Part shown: positions 29,901 through 38,056 of the stretch, one piece after another
How positions within the stretch are numbered: the stretch's first letter is position 1
Layout: each line of letters opens with the position of its first letter
Assembly (NCBI RefSeq): GCF_024158745.1
Contig: NZ_JAMZAW010000011.1
Coordinates: 186,001-250,000 of the forward strand
DNA length: 64,000 nt
Source: Paenibacillus tyrphae
Lineage (GTDB): Bacteria > Bacillota > Bacilli > Paenibacillales > NBRC-103111
Direction: 5' to 3'
The notes under the pieces: generated by a model
The model's input: only the letters and a program-made list of their open reading frames with translations
Told to the model about the DNA's origin: nothing
The model's database searches: none
Translations under genes and position numbers: made by a program

Positions 29901-30138
29901 CAAGCTGAGCGAAGGCTCGCCGAACATTCTCGACCTGATCCGCAACGGCGAAGCGCACTTTGTCGTCAACACGCTGACGAAGGGCAAAACGCCGGAACGC
30001 GACGGCTTCCGGATTCGCCGCGAGGCAGTAGAGAACGGTGTCGTCTGCATGACTTCGTTAGATACGGTTAGCGCGCTGCTGCACGTGTTGGAGTCCATCT
30101 ACTTCCAATCCACGGCTATGCCTGCGAATCACGCATAA
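26923..30138 (+). CDS. carB: Carbamoyl phosphate synthase large subunit
   Basis: Makes carbamoyl phosphate from bicarbonate, ammonia and two ATP. The 1071 residues show the tandem ATP-grasp halves: [20 protein letters not shown] near the start and its repeat [19 protein letters not shown] near residue 565. [11 protein letters not shown] and [11 protein letters not shown] are the matching phosphate loops, with [22 protein letters not shown] and [22 protein letters not shown] at the active sites. The C-terminal MGS-like allosteric domain contains [14 protein letters not shown]. Starts within carA (ATG 26923). Confidence 0.98.
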   Translation: MPKNNNLKKILVIGSGPIVIGQAAEFDYAGTQACQALKEEGFEVVLINSNPATIMTDTNMADKVYIEPITLDFVTQIIRQERPDGLLPTLGGQTGLNMAVELARAGVLERENVKLLGTQLTAIEKAEDRDLFRDLMRELEQPVPESTIVTTVQEALDFANEIGYPIIVRPAYTLGGTGGGICATEEELLETVSSGIRYSPIGQCLIEKSIAGMKEVEYEVMRDANDNCIVVCNMENFDPVGVHTGDSIVVAPSQTLSDREYQMLRSASLKIIRALNIEGGCNVQFALDPHSYQYYVIEVNPRVSRSSALASKATGYPIAKMAAKIAIGYTLDEIVNPVTGQTYACFEPTLDYIVSKIPRWPFDKFTAANRKLGTQMKATGEVMAIGSTFEESIHKAVRSLEIGVHRLHLKDAETLDQETLEQRLVKPDDERIFLIAEALRRGYSVQQLQDLTKVDWWFLHKLEGLIAFEAELLAPELSEELLREAKRKGFTDRAIAELRRQADKGLSLTQEADVRAYRIGLGLKPVYKMVDTCAAEFEATTPYYYSTYETEDEVKETTKQKVVVLGSGPIRIGQGIEFDYSTVHAVWAIQKAGYEAVIINNNPETVSTDFNTSDRLYFEPLFFEDVMNVIEREQPIGVIVQFGGQTAINLAAPLAKAGVRILGTDLENIDAAEDRKKFEALLRQLDIAQPPGGTVTSVDEAVGMASRFGYPVLVRPSYVLGGRAMEIVYSDEELLSYMEYAVKINPEHPVLIDRYMLGKEVEVDAICDKETVLIPGIMEHVERAGVHSGDSIAVYPPQTVSAELKQKIIDITTKIARGLQVVGLVNIQFVIYQDEVYVIEVNPRSSRTVPFLSKVTKIPMANAATRVIMGEKLADMGYETGLWPEDDFVSVKVPVFSFAKLRRVDTTLGPEMKSTGEVMGRDKTFAKALYKGLIGSGMKIPPTGAIIATIADKDKAEAIDIFRGFERLGYRIVATGGTAQALEDAGLQVNRVNKLSEGSPNILDLIRNGEAHFVVNTLTKGKTPERDGFRIRREAVENGVVCMTSLDTVSALLHVLESIYFQSTAMPANHA

Positions 30139-30148
30139 CAACAATTGC

Positions 30149-30190
30149 ATTAGCACAGCGTTCCGCTCCTTGCGGAAATGCTGTGCTAAT
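30149..30190 (+). other. Strong hairpin between carB and pyrF
   Basis: ATTAGCACAGC-TTCCGC (30149-30166) pairs with GCGGAA-GCTGTGCTAAT (30172-30190): 17 pairs with one internal mismatch and a short loop. No T-run follows, so it is more likely an RNA-stabilising or processing element, or a partial terminator inside the pyr operon. Confidence 0.7.
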
Positions 30191-30257
30191 CCCTTGATTA
30201 GGCCCTTCTACGAGCCGTCAGATTCATCCGATTTTAAAGAAAAAGGGGCGGTAACTT

Positions 30258-30980
30258 GTGTCTACCAACTTAGCGGCGGCGAAACGAATCATGGTTGCGC
30301 TCGATTATGCAGAGGCGAAGCAAGCGGAGTCGCTCGTCCGGTCGCTGGAAGGCATTCCGTGTTATTTGAAGGTGGGAATGCAGCTGTTTTACAACGCTGG
30401 TCCGACGTTCGTGCGGATGCTTAAAGAGAAGGGCTATAGCGTCTTTCTCGATCTCAAAATGCACGATATTCCGAATACCGTCAAAGGCGGCGCGGAAAGC
30501 ATCACGAAGCTTGGCGTAGACATGTTCAACGTGCATGCGGCCGGCGGCAAGCAGATGATGGAGGCGGCGATGGAAGGCGTGGACAAAGCGCTTCAAGCCG
30601 AATCCGGTCCCAAGCCGATCGTCATCGGCGTTACACAGCTTACCAGCACAAGCCAGACGGTCATGAACGAAGAAATCGGCATTGAAGGTACGGTAGAGGA
30701 TGCGGTGATCCGATATGCCCGATTGGCCCAAGCCGCTGGGTTGCAAGGTGTGGTCGCTTCTCCGCTGGAGGTCGTCCGGATCAAAGAAACGTGCGGAAGC
30801 GGCTTTGTGACCGTGACCCCGGGCATTCGTCCTGCAGGAGCGGACATCGGCGATCAATCCCGCGTCATGACGCCGGAACAGGCGTTTGCTCAAGGGACGG
30901 ACTATATCGTCATTGGTCGTCCGATCACAGCCGCGCCGGACCCAAGAGCGGCGCTGGAAGCGATTATCCCCTCTGTCTAG
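30258..30980 (+). CDS. pyrF: Orotidine 5'-phosphate decarboxylase
   Basis: Last step of UMP synthesis. The 240-residue barrel has the catalytic Lys-Asp cluster in FLDLKMHDIPNTVKGGAE (about residues 59-76), IMVALDYAEAKQAESLV at the N-terminus, TPGIRPAG and DYIVIGRPIT at the C-terminal phosphate site. GTG 30258 is taken as the start, with GGGGCGG upstream; ATG 30291 is an alternative but would truncate the first strand. No pyrK/pyrD lie between carB and pyrF. Confidence 0.96.
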   Translation: MSTNLAAAKRIMVALDYAEAKQAESLVRSLEGIPCYLKVGMQLFYNAGPTFVRMLKEKGYSVFLDLKMHDIPNTVKGGAESITKLGVDMFNVHAAGGKQMMEAAMEGVDKALQAESGPKPIVIGVTQLTSTSQTVMNEEIGIEGTVEDAVIRYARLAQAAGLQGVVASPLEVVRIKETCGSGFVTVTPGIRPAGADIGDQSRVMTPEQAFAQGTDYIVIGRPITAAPDPRAALEAIIPSV

Positions 30981-31030
30981 CGGCAGAGAGGTTTTTTACG
31001 AAGACCAACACCTTAAGGAGATGAAATCGA

Positions 31031-31690
31031 ATGACAACCCCATCGATTCGTATAAATCCGGAGCTGGCCGGGCAAATTGCCGCCGATCTGCTCGCGATCG
31101 GCGCCGTGGCGCTTCGTCCGCAGCAGCCGTTTACTTGGACATCCGGCATGAAATCGCCGATCTACTGCGATAACCGGCTGACCATTTCGTTTCCTGAGAT
31201 CCGCGAACGGATCGCCGAAGGCTTCGTTGCGCTCATCCGCGACAATTTCCCGGATGCCGAAGTCATTGCGGGAGCGGCAACCGGAGGGATTCCACATGCG
31301 GCTTGGGTCGCTCAAAAGCTCGGTCTGCCGATGGTTTACGTGCGCGACAAGGCCAAGGGCCACGGGAAGGAAAACTTGATCGAAGGCTTGATCAAGCCCG
31401 GGCAGAAGACGGTGGTCATCGAGGACTTGATCTCGACGGGCGGAAGCTCGCTCAAGGTGGCCTTGGCCGTAAATGAAGCCGGAGCGCAGGCTCTCGGGGT
31501 GCTTGGCATCTTCTCGTATCAGTTCGAGAAGGCGCGCGAGGCCTTTGCGGGATCGGGCATTCCTTTTGAGACGCTGACGAATTACTCGATATTGCTCGAC
31601 GTCGCTCTTCGGAACGGCAGCATCCAAGAGCAGGATTTGCAGGCGCTGAAAGCATGGCGTGAAAATCCGAGCGAATACGGCAAAGCCTAA
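31031..31690 (+). CDS. pyrE: Orotate phosphoribosyltransferase
   Basis: Joins orotate to PRPP to give OMP. The 219 residues include TWTSGMKSPIYCDNR (substrate loop), GAATGGIPHAAWVAQKLGLPMVYVRDKAKGHGKEN (flexible loop lysines) and the PRPP motif VVIEDLISTGGSSL (about residues 127-140). ATG 31031 follows AAGGAG. It is the last gene of the pyr operon and is followed by a terminator. Confidence 0.97.
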   Translation: MTTPSIRINPELAGQIAADLLAIGAVALRPQQPFTWTSGMKSPIYCDNRLTISFPEIRERIAEGFVALIRDNFPDAEVIAGAATGGIPHAAWVAQKLGLPMVYVRDKAKGHGKENLIEGLIKPGQKTVVIEDLISTGGSSLKVALAVNEAGAQALGVLGIFSYQFEKAREAFAGSGIPFETLTNYSILLDVALRNGSIQEQDLQALKAWRENPSEYGKA

Positions 31691-31702
31691 ACAAAATTTA
31701 TG

Positions 31703-31757
31703 GCATTCGAATTCTTCCGCTACAGTAAAGGGAAGAGCTCGGGTGCTTTTCTTTTTT
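31703..31757 (+). terminator. Terminator of the pyr operon
   Basis: GCATTCGAATTCTTCC (31703-31718) pairs with GGAAGAGCTCGGGTGC (31731-31746), about 16 positions including G-T pairs and one mismatch, followed by TTTTCTTTTTT. Confidence 0.8.
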
Positions 31758-31764
31758 CACCGGG

Positions 31765-31793
31765 TGATACAAAATAAGGCTGACCCCTGTCTT
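31765..31793 (+). promoter_or_regulatory. Candidate ECF-type promoter of the sigma factor gene
   Basis: TGATAC (31765-31770), 17-bp spacer, TGTCTT (31788-31793) fits the general ECF pattern (TGwAAC-N17-CGTC) with one mismatch in each element. ECF genes are commonly autoregulated. Weak on its own. Confidence 0.4.
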
Positions 31794-31826
31794 ATGTATA
31801 GCTGCAGCTGAAAGGAGGACATCACA

Positions 31827-32345
31827 TTGGAACATCCGGATTCCGATTATTTCCGTCACATATTTTATAAGCATTACCCGTCGGTGCGCCGAAAATTAAT
31901 CGCGTTAGTCCGCGACGAGGCAGCCGCCGATGATTTGGCCCAGGAAGTATTTCTGCGTCTATACCGCAACCCGCCGGACGATCCGCAATTGATCGGCGCT
32001 TGGCTTCATCGGGTATTGACCCGGATCGCCTACGACCATATGTCCAAGCGGGCCCGCGAACGTGCGCTTCAGGAGAAGCAGGAGCTTCATTTGCGGGTAA
32101 CGGAGCAGGAGGGCAAGTCGAACGAGGAGACGGTTTTGGAGCAGTTTGAACACGAGGAATTGCGCGGGTGGCTGGACCAGCTTTCGGAACGGGACCGGCA
32201 AGTATTGCTCCTTCGATTCTCCGGCTACAGTTACGCGGAGATCGCCGAGAAGCTTCAAATTCGCGCACCGCTTGTAGGGACGCTTATCAACCGGGCGACC
32301 GCCCGATTGAAACGGCATGCGGAATTGCAAACTCAAGTTGAATAG
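31827..32345 (+). CDS. ECF-type RNA polymerase sigma factor
   Basis: A 172-residue sigma-70 family protein with only regions 2 and 4. Region 2 is FYKHYPSVRRKLIALVRDEAAADDLAQEVFLRLYRN (core-binding and -10 recognition, about residues 13-48). Region 4 is QLSERDRQVLLLRFSGYSYAEIAEKLQIRAPLVGTLINRATARLKRH (HTH, about 117-163). The start is TTG 31827 behind AAAGGAGG. The next gene encodes a membrane protein that looks like its anti-sigma factor. Subfamily (SigX-like or other) cannot be fixed by eye. The longer-than-usual linker and odd LVGTLINRA recognition helix are noted. Confidence 0.88.
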   Translation: MEHPDSDYFRHIFYKHYPSVRRKLIALVRDEAAADDLAQEVFLRLYRNPPDDPQLIGAWLHRVLTRIAYDHMSKRARERALQEKQELHLRVTEQEGKSNEETVLEQFEHEELRGWLDQLSERDRQVLLLRFSGYSYAEIAEKLQIRAPLVGTLINRATARLKRHAELQTQVE

Positions 32346-32359
32346 GAGGACCACGGCAT

Positions 32360-33484
32360 ATGACTGAGTCATTTGTAAAGAAAAATTCCGACCCCACGGA
32401 TGCGGCTTGGGAGAAGCTTCAGCAGCGGCTTGCTTCTGAACAGAAATCGCTTCGTTGGGAGCAGTGGGCAAAGGAAGCCGATAAAATAAACCCGTCGGCG
32501 GCAGAAGCCGGGGAGACAGAAACGTTACAATCGATCGCTGTATCCGATATTCGTCCGTTACCTGTTTTGGAACCGGACAGGACAACGGGGGAGACGCCTA
32601 AAGCCCATCCGTTCGTCCGCTGGATGAAACGGCGCAGGAAGCGGGTGGCTGCTTCGGCCGCGGTGCTGGTACTGGCCGCTTTCCTGGGCACGCCAATCGG
32701 CAACGAAGCGCTGGCTTCCATATTGAATAAATTTCGGATGCAGGAAATGACGGTCGTTCAGGAAAACGATCTGACGTATTTGCTGAACAGCGCTTTTCCG
32801 GAAGGACAAACGAAAGAGAGCATCAACAAGCTTGGAGCATTCACGAATACGTCCGGCAAAATAAGAGGATCTTTTGAGGCCAATGAGCTTTCGCAGATGC
32901 TGGGACGCAGCATCGTCTTTCCTCAGGATTACAACGCCAAGCAAGATAAGCCTTACGTTAGCCCCTCCAATACGCTGACGTTAAAGTTGAACGTTGACGA
33001 AGTAAACCGGGCGATGTCCAGACTTGGCGCGAAGCAGATGCTGCCTGAATCCGTGGACGGGAAACCGATTACGCTTGAAACGGGCGAAAAAGTCCATCTG
33101 AACGTAAAAAACGGCGAACGAAGCTACTCTCTGACCCAGGAGCCGATTCCCGTCGTATCTGTCGATCCGTCGATTCCGGTGGCCGAAGCGCTGCAAGCGG
33201 TTCTGCAGTTCCCGCTGCTCCCGGAGCATTTGAAGCAGAGCTTGCAGAACGTGGACCTGCTTACTACCGGAAACGTGCCGTTGCCTATCATCACGAATCA
33301 GCCTACCGAGAAGGTCAAAGTGGGAAGCACGGATGTGCTGATCATGACGGAATCTACGAAAAATCATAATTATTACAATGCCATGTGGGTGAAGCAAGGT
33401 CAACTCTTCAAACTTAATGGCTATGAATATCTCACGGATCGCGAGGCGCTGCTTGGCAAAGTGAAGGAGCTGATCGGCTCTTGA
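32360..33484 (+). CDS. Putative membrane anti-sigma factor
   Basis: A 374-residue single-pass protein: a cytoplasmic N-terminus (1-95) with WEKLQQRLASEQKSLRWEQW and a basic WMKRRRKR stop, one membrane span (about 96-114, AASAAVLVLAAFLGTPIG) and a large extracellular domain of about 255 residues. No zinc-binding HxxxCxxC motif of the ZAS type is present. Position 14 bp after the ECF sigma gene and topology suggest an anti-sigma role; the sequence by itself does not prove it. The extracellular part could be a sensor. It overlaps the ABC ATPase gene by TTGA. Confidence 0.65.
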   Translation: MTESFVKKNSDPTDAAWEKLQQRLASEQKSLRWEQWAKEADKINPSAAEAGETETLQSIAVSDIRPLPVLEPDRTTGETPKAHPFVRWMKRRRKRVAASAAVLVLAAFLGTPIGNEALASILNKFRMQEMTVVQENDLTYLLNSAFPEGQTKESINKLGAFTNTSGKIRGSFEANELSQMLGRSIVFPQDYNAKQDKPYVSPSNTLTLKLNVDEVNRAMSRLGAKQMLPESVDGKPITLETGEKVHLNVKNGERSYSLTQEPIPVVSVDPSIPVAEALQAVLQFPLLPEHLKQSLQNVDLLTTGNVPLPIITNQPTEKVKVGSTDVLIMTESTKNHNYYNAMWVKQGQLFKLNGYEYLTDREALLGKVKELIGS

Positions 33485-34434
33485 CCAGGCTAGCCATTAC
33501 AGCGCATGAGCTGACGAAAGATTACGGCAACGGCCGCGGCTGCCGCAGCATTACGATTACCGTAGGGGAAGGGGAAGCCTTTGGCTTCCTCGGCCCGAAC
33601 GGAGCTGGCAAGAGCACCTTTGTGAAGATGCTCGTCGGCTTGATCCGGCCGACGCAGGGCCACGGTGCGATTTGCGGCCATCCGATCGGCTCGTTGGAAG
33701 CGAGAAGGCATTTCGGCTACTTGCCGGAGCTGTACCGGTACCAGGATTGGCTCAGCGGTGAAGAAGTGCTGCAGCTGCATGCCCGGCTATGCGGCGTCGA
33801 AGCTTCTGAGGCGAAGCGGCGCATTCCGGAGCTGCTCGACCTTGTCGGTCTTGGGCTGCGGGGCAAAGACCGCGTGAAGATGTACTCCAAAGGGATGCAG
33901 CAGCGGCTTGGCTTGGCTTGCGCCTTGGTGAACGACCCGCCTATCGTTTTTTTGGACGAGCCGGCCTCCGCGCTTGATCCATTGGGCCGGAGAGACGTAC
34001 GAGAATTGCTCCGGCTGATGAAGGCGCAGGGAAAAACGATTTTTCTCAACTCGCACTTGTTGGAGGACGTGGAGCTGCTGTGCGATCGCGTGGCCTTGCT
34101 GAATAACGGTCAAATTCTGCAGGTTGGTTCCGTGGCCGACGTGCTGCACGAGACATCCCGCTGGCACCTTCGTGTCGGCGGGTTTGCGCCGTTTTTGCTG
34201 GCCTGGCTTCAGGAAGCCTCGGGCCTGACCGTACGTCTTCTTGAGATAGGAGTGGAAGAAGATTCGGTCTGGCTGGAAGCGGAGCTGGAGGATGACGAAC
34301 AGGTCGGCTGGTTGAACGCGCTTGTTATCGAACAGGGGATGACGCTCTACGAAGTAAAGAAGGCAAAAACGAAGCTGGACGAATGGTTCGTCAGCTCTGT
34401 TGCCGGACGGAGCCACAGGGGGGAACGCGAATGA
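33481..34434 (+). CDS. ABC transporter ATP-binding protein
   Basis: A 317-residue CcmA/DrrA-type ATPase. Walker A is GFLGPNGAGKSTF (about residues 38-50); the signature YSKGMQQRLGLACALVNDP and Walker B IVFLDEPASALDPLGRR follow; the H-loop is FLNSHLLEDVE. A C-terminal domain of about 100 residues is typical of drug or polymer exporters. It starts with TTG inside the anti-sigma stop, so the four genes from 31827 to 35315 look like one operon. Substrate unknown. Confidence 0.92.
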   Translation: MTRLAITAHELTKDYGNGRGCRSITITVGEGEAFGFLGPNGAGKSTFVKMLVGLIRPTQGHGAICGHPIGSLEARRHFGYLPELYRYQDWLSGEEVLQLHARLCGVEASEAKRRIPELLDLVGLGLRGKDRVKMYSKGMQQRLGLACALVNDPPIVFLDEPASALDPLGRRDVRELLRLMKAQGKTIFLNSHLLEDVELLCDRVALLNNGQILQVGSVADVLHETSRWHLRVGGFAPFLLAWLQEASGLTVRLLEIGVEEDSVWLEAELEDDEQVGWLNALVIEQGMTLYEVKKAKTKLDEWFVSSVAGRSHRGERE

Positions 34435-35315
34435 TTACCATCATCGGCTCGACTTGGAAGGAGCTGCTGCGCAAACGGGTCATGCTGCTGACGCTGCTGA
34501 TGACCGTTATTTTCTTGTTCGCCTTCTGGTTTGTTGCCAAAACCATCGGAGCAAGCTTGCATGATGGCACCTATAATCCGTCCGACGTGCAATATATAAT
34601 TGCCGTTTACGAACGAAGCGCGATGATCTTGTCGCTCGGCTTTTTTTTCGGTTCGTTCGTCATTGCTTTTTTGTCCATTTTCAGCTCGTTCTCCGTGATT
34701 GCAGGGGAAGCTGAGCAGGGCGTACTGCAGGCGTTAATGACTCGGCCATTATCCCGTTTATCCTGGTATATGGGACGATGGATCGGATTTGTCAGTTGGG
34801 GAATCGGTTACGCGGCGCTGCTTTTTATATCGATTCTGCTGGTATCTTGGGCTCATGCCGGTATTCCCGGAGATATCGTATCGCTGACGCGTTCGTTCGC
34901 TTTGTTTATTTTTGTTGTGCCGCTGCTCGTATCTTTATCGATGCTGGGCTCTTGCCATTTGTCCTCCACCGGGAATGGCGTGTTGATGACGATGCTCTAC
35001 GGGGCGGGATGGCTTGGGGGCATGATTGAAAAAGTGGCAGGCTCAGTCCAAATTGATCAAAATATAGCCATTAAGCCGCTGCTGACCATCGCAGGAATCA
35101 TGTCGCTTGTCATGCCGGCCGATTCGCTGCAAAACCGGATGCAATCGGAGCTGTTTGCCGTGAACGAGCTTCAAGGACTGGTGAATATTAGAAGTCTTTT
35201 CGGTTTTTTCGGTGTCGGTCAAGTGCCGTCAAACGCCTTTCTAATGTACAGTGCCGGATATATGCTTGTTATGCTGCTGCTCGGCTTGTGGTCGTTTCGG
35301 AGAAAGGACCTATGA
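34431..35315 (+). CDS. ABC transporter permease (ABC-2 type)
   Basis: A 294-residue membrane protein with about six spans, e.g. MLLTLLMTVIFLFAFWFVAK, FFFGSFVIAFLSIFSSFSVI, ISILLVSW, FIFVVPLLVSLSML and a last span YMLVMLLLGLWSF ending in RRKDL. The segment AGEAEQGVLQALMTRPLSRLSWYMGRW is the typical ABC-2 cytoplasmic motif after TM2. The start is ATG 34431 in the ATPase stop (ATGA overlap), discarding 16 upstream codons. It should form an exporter with the preceding ATPase. Confidence 0.88.
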   Translation: MITIIGSTWKELLRKRVMLLTLLMTVIFLFAFWFVAKTIGASLHDGTYNPSDVQYIIAVYERSAMILSLGFFFGSFVIAFLSIFSSFSVIAGEAEQGVLQALMTRPLSRLSWYMGRWIGFVSWGIGYAALLFISILLVSWAHAGIPGDIVSLTRSFALFIFVVPLLVSLSMLGSCHLSSTGNGVLMTMLYGAGWLGGMIEKVAGSVQIDQNIAIKPLLTIAGIMSLVMPADSLQNRMQSELFAVNELQGLVNIRSLFGFFGVGQVPSNAFLMYSAGYMLVMLLLGLWSFRRKDL

Positions 35316-35332
35316 TCCGCACGCACCTTACC

Positions 35333-35394
35333 AAAAAAAAGCCCGTCTGCTCCATTCATCGCTTGCATGCGATGAGCGGGGAGACGGGCTTTTG
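35333..35394. terminator. Bidirectional terminator between the ABC permease gene and mtnB
   Basis: AAAAGCCCGTCTGCTCC...CATCGC (from 35337) pairs with GCGATG...GGGGAGACGGGCTTTT (to 35394), flanked by A and T runs. It closes both converging operons. Confidence 0.92.
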
Positions 35395-35443
35395 TACGGG
35401 TTCAGTTGAGCGCGCGCGAACGATGCAGTCGCGTATACGGGGG

Positions 35444-36088
35444 TTATTTCTTCAGCAGGGCCCAGCGATAGGCGTACTCGAACAGAAATTCGAACGCTTC
35501 GAGGTGCCGCTTCGCTTCGAAGGCATTGGCGCCCCAAGCGTAAATGCCGTGCTTGCGCAGCAAAATGCCGGGGATGCGGGGCACGATCGCGTCTTCGACC
35601 AATTCGGCAATCCGCGGAATTTCCGCATAGTTGGGCAGGATCGGGATATCGATGTGCGCTTCTTCTTCCCATATGTTGAATGCTTTGATCAACTCGACGC
35701 CGTCCACCGGCACGCTGCCTCGTTCCGCATACAGCTCGGAGACGAGGTTGTTGAACACGGTGTGCACATGAAAAATAGCGCCGCAGCCCGTCAAACGGTA
35801 GATCTCGCAGTGGATCAGCGTTTCTGCGGAAGGCTTCAGGCCGGTCGTTTCGATCGCTTGACCCGACTGATCGACCAGCAAATAGTCGGAAGGTGTATTG
35901 ACCGACTTATCCTTGCCGCTCGCCGTAATGGCAAACGCAAACTGTTCGGGAGAAAATTCCCCCGTCCGGATCGACAGATTGCCGCTTGTGCCCGGAAACC
36001 AGCCGCGTGCGGCCAACAAAGTTTTAATCTCCCGCAGCTCGGCGAACGCCTGCTGCTTCTCTTCCAAACGAATGGCGCTAAAGCTCAC
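35444..36088 (-). CDS. mtnB: Methylthioribulose-1-phosphate dehydratase
   Basis: Class II aldolase-type zinc enzyme of methionine salvage, converting 5-methylthioribulose-1-phosphate to the diketo intermediate used by MtnW. The 214 residues have zinc ligands His107 and His109 in FHVHT and a further His in LRKHGIYAWG, plus FPGTSGNLSIR for phosphate and TASGKDK. It starts inside mtnX (11-bp overlap). In Bacillus mtnD follows mtnB; here a terminator follows instead, and mtnD is absent from the window. Confidence 0.95.
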   Translation of the reverse strand: MSFSAIRLEEKQQAFAELREIKTLLAARGWFPGTSGNLSIRTGEFSPEQFAFAITASGKDKSVNTPSDYLLVDQSGQAIETTGLKPSAETLIHCEIYRLTGCGAIFHVHTVFNNLVSELYAERGSVPVDGVELIKAFNIWEEEAHIDIPILPNYAEIPRIAELVEDAIVPRIPGILLRKHGIYAWGANAFEAKRHLEAFEFLFEYAYRWALLKK

Positions 36089-36746
36089 GCACTTTCATCT
36101 CCTCTAACCGCTTGATCACATCGTGAAAATCTTCAAAAGGATAGTAATTCAACCCGAGCTCCTGGCACAGCTCGATCAGATGGGAGCGGGCGAATACCGT
36201 ATCGGCGAGCTTGGCCCCGGCAAAATCGGTTACGCTGTCGCCGATCATGATACGTTCGTATGTCTCCCGCGGGTAGGAGCGGATAATTCTCGTTTTACAC
36301 ATGCCGCAGTCGTTGTCACATTCCGCGTCGCACGAATGCGGCCACAAAATGCGAATATGCGTACCGCTGAAGTCGCTCGCGTTGCAATAAATGTTCTCCT
36401 TCGGAATCGCAAACGACGATAGAACGGGGTAGACGAAAAAGTCGATTCCGCCGCTGGTCACCAAAAAGAGGATGTCCTCCTGCTTGCAGTAATCCAGCAG
36501 CTCGCGGAACCCGCTGCGAATCGTCACGTTGCCGATCGCGTAATCGATGACTTCCTGCCGACGGGAGGTCGGAAGCAGGGCAAACATGCGTCCGACGCCT
36601 TCCCGGATCGTAATTTCCTTGGAGATGACTTGATTAACCAAAGTATCCCAGCCCTCAGGCTGAAAATGCTTCATAATCGCCACGATATTGTCGTTGACGG
36701 TAATCGTCCCGTCGAAATCGCAAAAAATAACTCGCTGCCTGCTCAT
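36078..36746 (-). CDS. mtnX: 2-hydroxy-3-keto-5-methylthiopentenyl-1-phosphate phosphatase
   Basis: HAD-family phosphatase acting after MtnW in the Bacillus-type pathway. The 222 residues begin MSRQRVIFCDFDGTITVND with the nucleophile Asp10 and acid Asp12. LFLVTSGGIDFFVYPVL carries the Ser/Thr motif II, and IMIGDSVTDFAGAKLAD the motif III/IV aspartates. A CDAECDNDCGMCK cysteine cluster is a family feature. ATG 36746 overlaps mtnW by 4 bp. Confidence 0.95.
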   Translation of the reverse strand: MSRQRVIFCDFDGTITVNDNIVAIMKHFQPEGWDTLVNQVISKEITIREGVGRMFALLPTSRRQEVIDYAIGNVTIRSGFRELLDYCKQEDILFLVTSGGIDFFVYPVLSSFAIPKENIYCNASDFSGTHIRILWPHSCDAECDNDCGMCKTRIIRSYPRETYERIMIGDSVTDFAGAKLADTVFARSHLIELCQELGLNYYPFEDFHDVIKRLEEMKVREL

Positions 36747-38041
36747 TCTTTAATCCCCCAAGCGTCAATTGCCGCCTGCAGCTCAGGATGCCCGTCCGCG
36801 GCATACTCCCGCAGCGGAACGCCCACTTGGCAGCCATCAATCGCCTGCCGGAAGGCTCTTCCGCCGGCCGCAGCACCCATAGGATGGCCATGGACTCCGC
36901 CGCCTGCATTGACGACCACCTGCCCGCCAAAATCCCGCAAGATGAGTGGCACAAGTCCGGGATGAATGCCGGCCGAAGGAACCGGGAAGCTTGCTGCAAG
37001 CGGAACTTGTCCGTTCGCGGACGTTGTTGCGCCGTCCCCGCCGTAAATATAATCGGCAGCTTCGGTTGTCAGCAGCGCTTCCTTAATCGCCATGTTCTCT
37101 TCCTTCGACATGACGACGGAACCGTACGGCGAAGGGAACAGCACCAGATCGGCCCCGGCGAGCCGCATGAGCTTGCCAAGCAGTACGTTCGCGGCGATGC
37201 CGTGATATGGCGACGGATACAAGGCCCCGGCGAGCGACGGGTGAGCCATCAGCGGCACGTTGACGTCAGGGTGCCGGCTCAGCTCGCTGAGAGCGTCGAA
37301 GCCGTAGGCGAGCACATTGAACAGCAGCGCGTTGGCTCCGGCGTTGATCGCTTTTTTGGCTTGTTCGACGAGCCCGAAGGTCGGTCCGGTCAAATTAGCC
37401 GCGTACAGCAGCTTCTGGCCGGTTTCCCGCTCGGCTTCGGCCGCCGCCTGCATGCACAGCTCGACCCGCTTCTCGATCGGGGTCAGCGAATTCTCAAACA
37501 AAATCTCGTCGTCCTTGATCAGATCGACGCCGCCGAGTGCCTGCTGATAAAACTGCTCCCGCAGCGCAGGCAGATCGTGGCCGATCACCGATTTGAAAAT
37601 GCTCATGAGCAGCGGACGGTCATGGACGCCAAGCAGCTTGCGCACGCCCTCGATGCCGAAGCGCGGTCCTGGAAAGGCGGATAAAAACGACTCGGAAAAT
37701 GCCAGGTCGATCAGCTTGATCCGGCCGTCCATTGACAGCTTCCCGAAAACCGTGACGAGCAGGGCGGGGATGTCGCGGCTGAAATTAATATCGGGATAAG
37801 CGATACGAATATCCGCATATCTTGCGGAAGCGGGCTCGCTCGCAGACGGTTCGTGTACGTCCACGCTGACGACGCGGCCGAGATGTTTTTCCATTTCCGC
37901 CTTGCGTGCTTCCGGCAGCTCGGTCCAGCTTCCGACGGTTAGACCGACAGCTATGCCGGTCGCTTTTTTATGAAAATCGGCTTTCTCGTCGTAGCAACGG
38001 TAGGTGGCTACGCAATACGCTGAGGATATAGCAAGACTCAC
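36743..38041 (-). CDS. mtnW: 2,3-diketo-5-methylthiopentyl-1-phosphate enolase (RuBisCO-like protein)
   Basis: RuBisCO-like enolase of methionine salvage. The 432 residues contain GLTVGSWTELP, ALLVTVFGKLSMDGRIKLIDL, the active-site cluster GGVDLIKDDEILFEN (Lys176, Asp178, Glu179; Lys is the carbamylated residue in this family), LFPSPYGS and VVNAGGGVHGHPMGAAAGGRAFRQA at the phosphate site. The GTG start at 38041 follows AAGAAGGTG. It lies only 15 bp after proC on the same strand, with no terminator or SAM riboswitch between. Confidence 0.95.
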   Translation of the reverse strand: MSLAISSAYCVATYRCYDEKADFHKKATGIAVGLTVGSWTELPEARKAEMEKHLGRVVSVDVHEPSASEPASARYADIRIAYPDINFSRDIPALLVTVFGKLSMDGRIKLIDLAFSESFLSAFPGPRFGIEGVRKLLGVHDRPLLMSIFKSVIGHDLPALREQFYQQALGGVDLIKDDEILFENSLTPIEKRVELCMQAAAEAERETGQKLLYAANLTGPTFGLVEQAKKAINAGANALLFNVLAYGFDALSELSRHPDVNVPLMAHPSLAGALYPSPYHGIAANVLLGKLMRLAGADLVLFPSPYGSVVMSKEENMAIKEALLTTEAADYIYGGDGATTSANGQVPLAASFPVPSAGIHPGLVPLILRDFGGQVVVNAGGGVHGHPMGAAAGGRAFRQAIDGCQVGVPLREYAADGHPELQAAIDAWGIKE

Positions 38042-38056
38042 AAACGGACACCTTCT

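Noticed and set aside
28264..29958. 564-codon open frame antisense to carB
   Set aside because: It lies entirely opposite a certain gene, has no RBS or recognisable domain, and its His/Arg/Phe-rich composition is what a GC-rich gene gives in its reverse frame.
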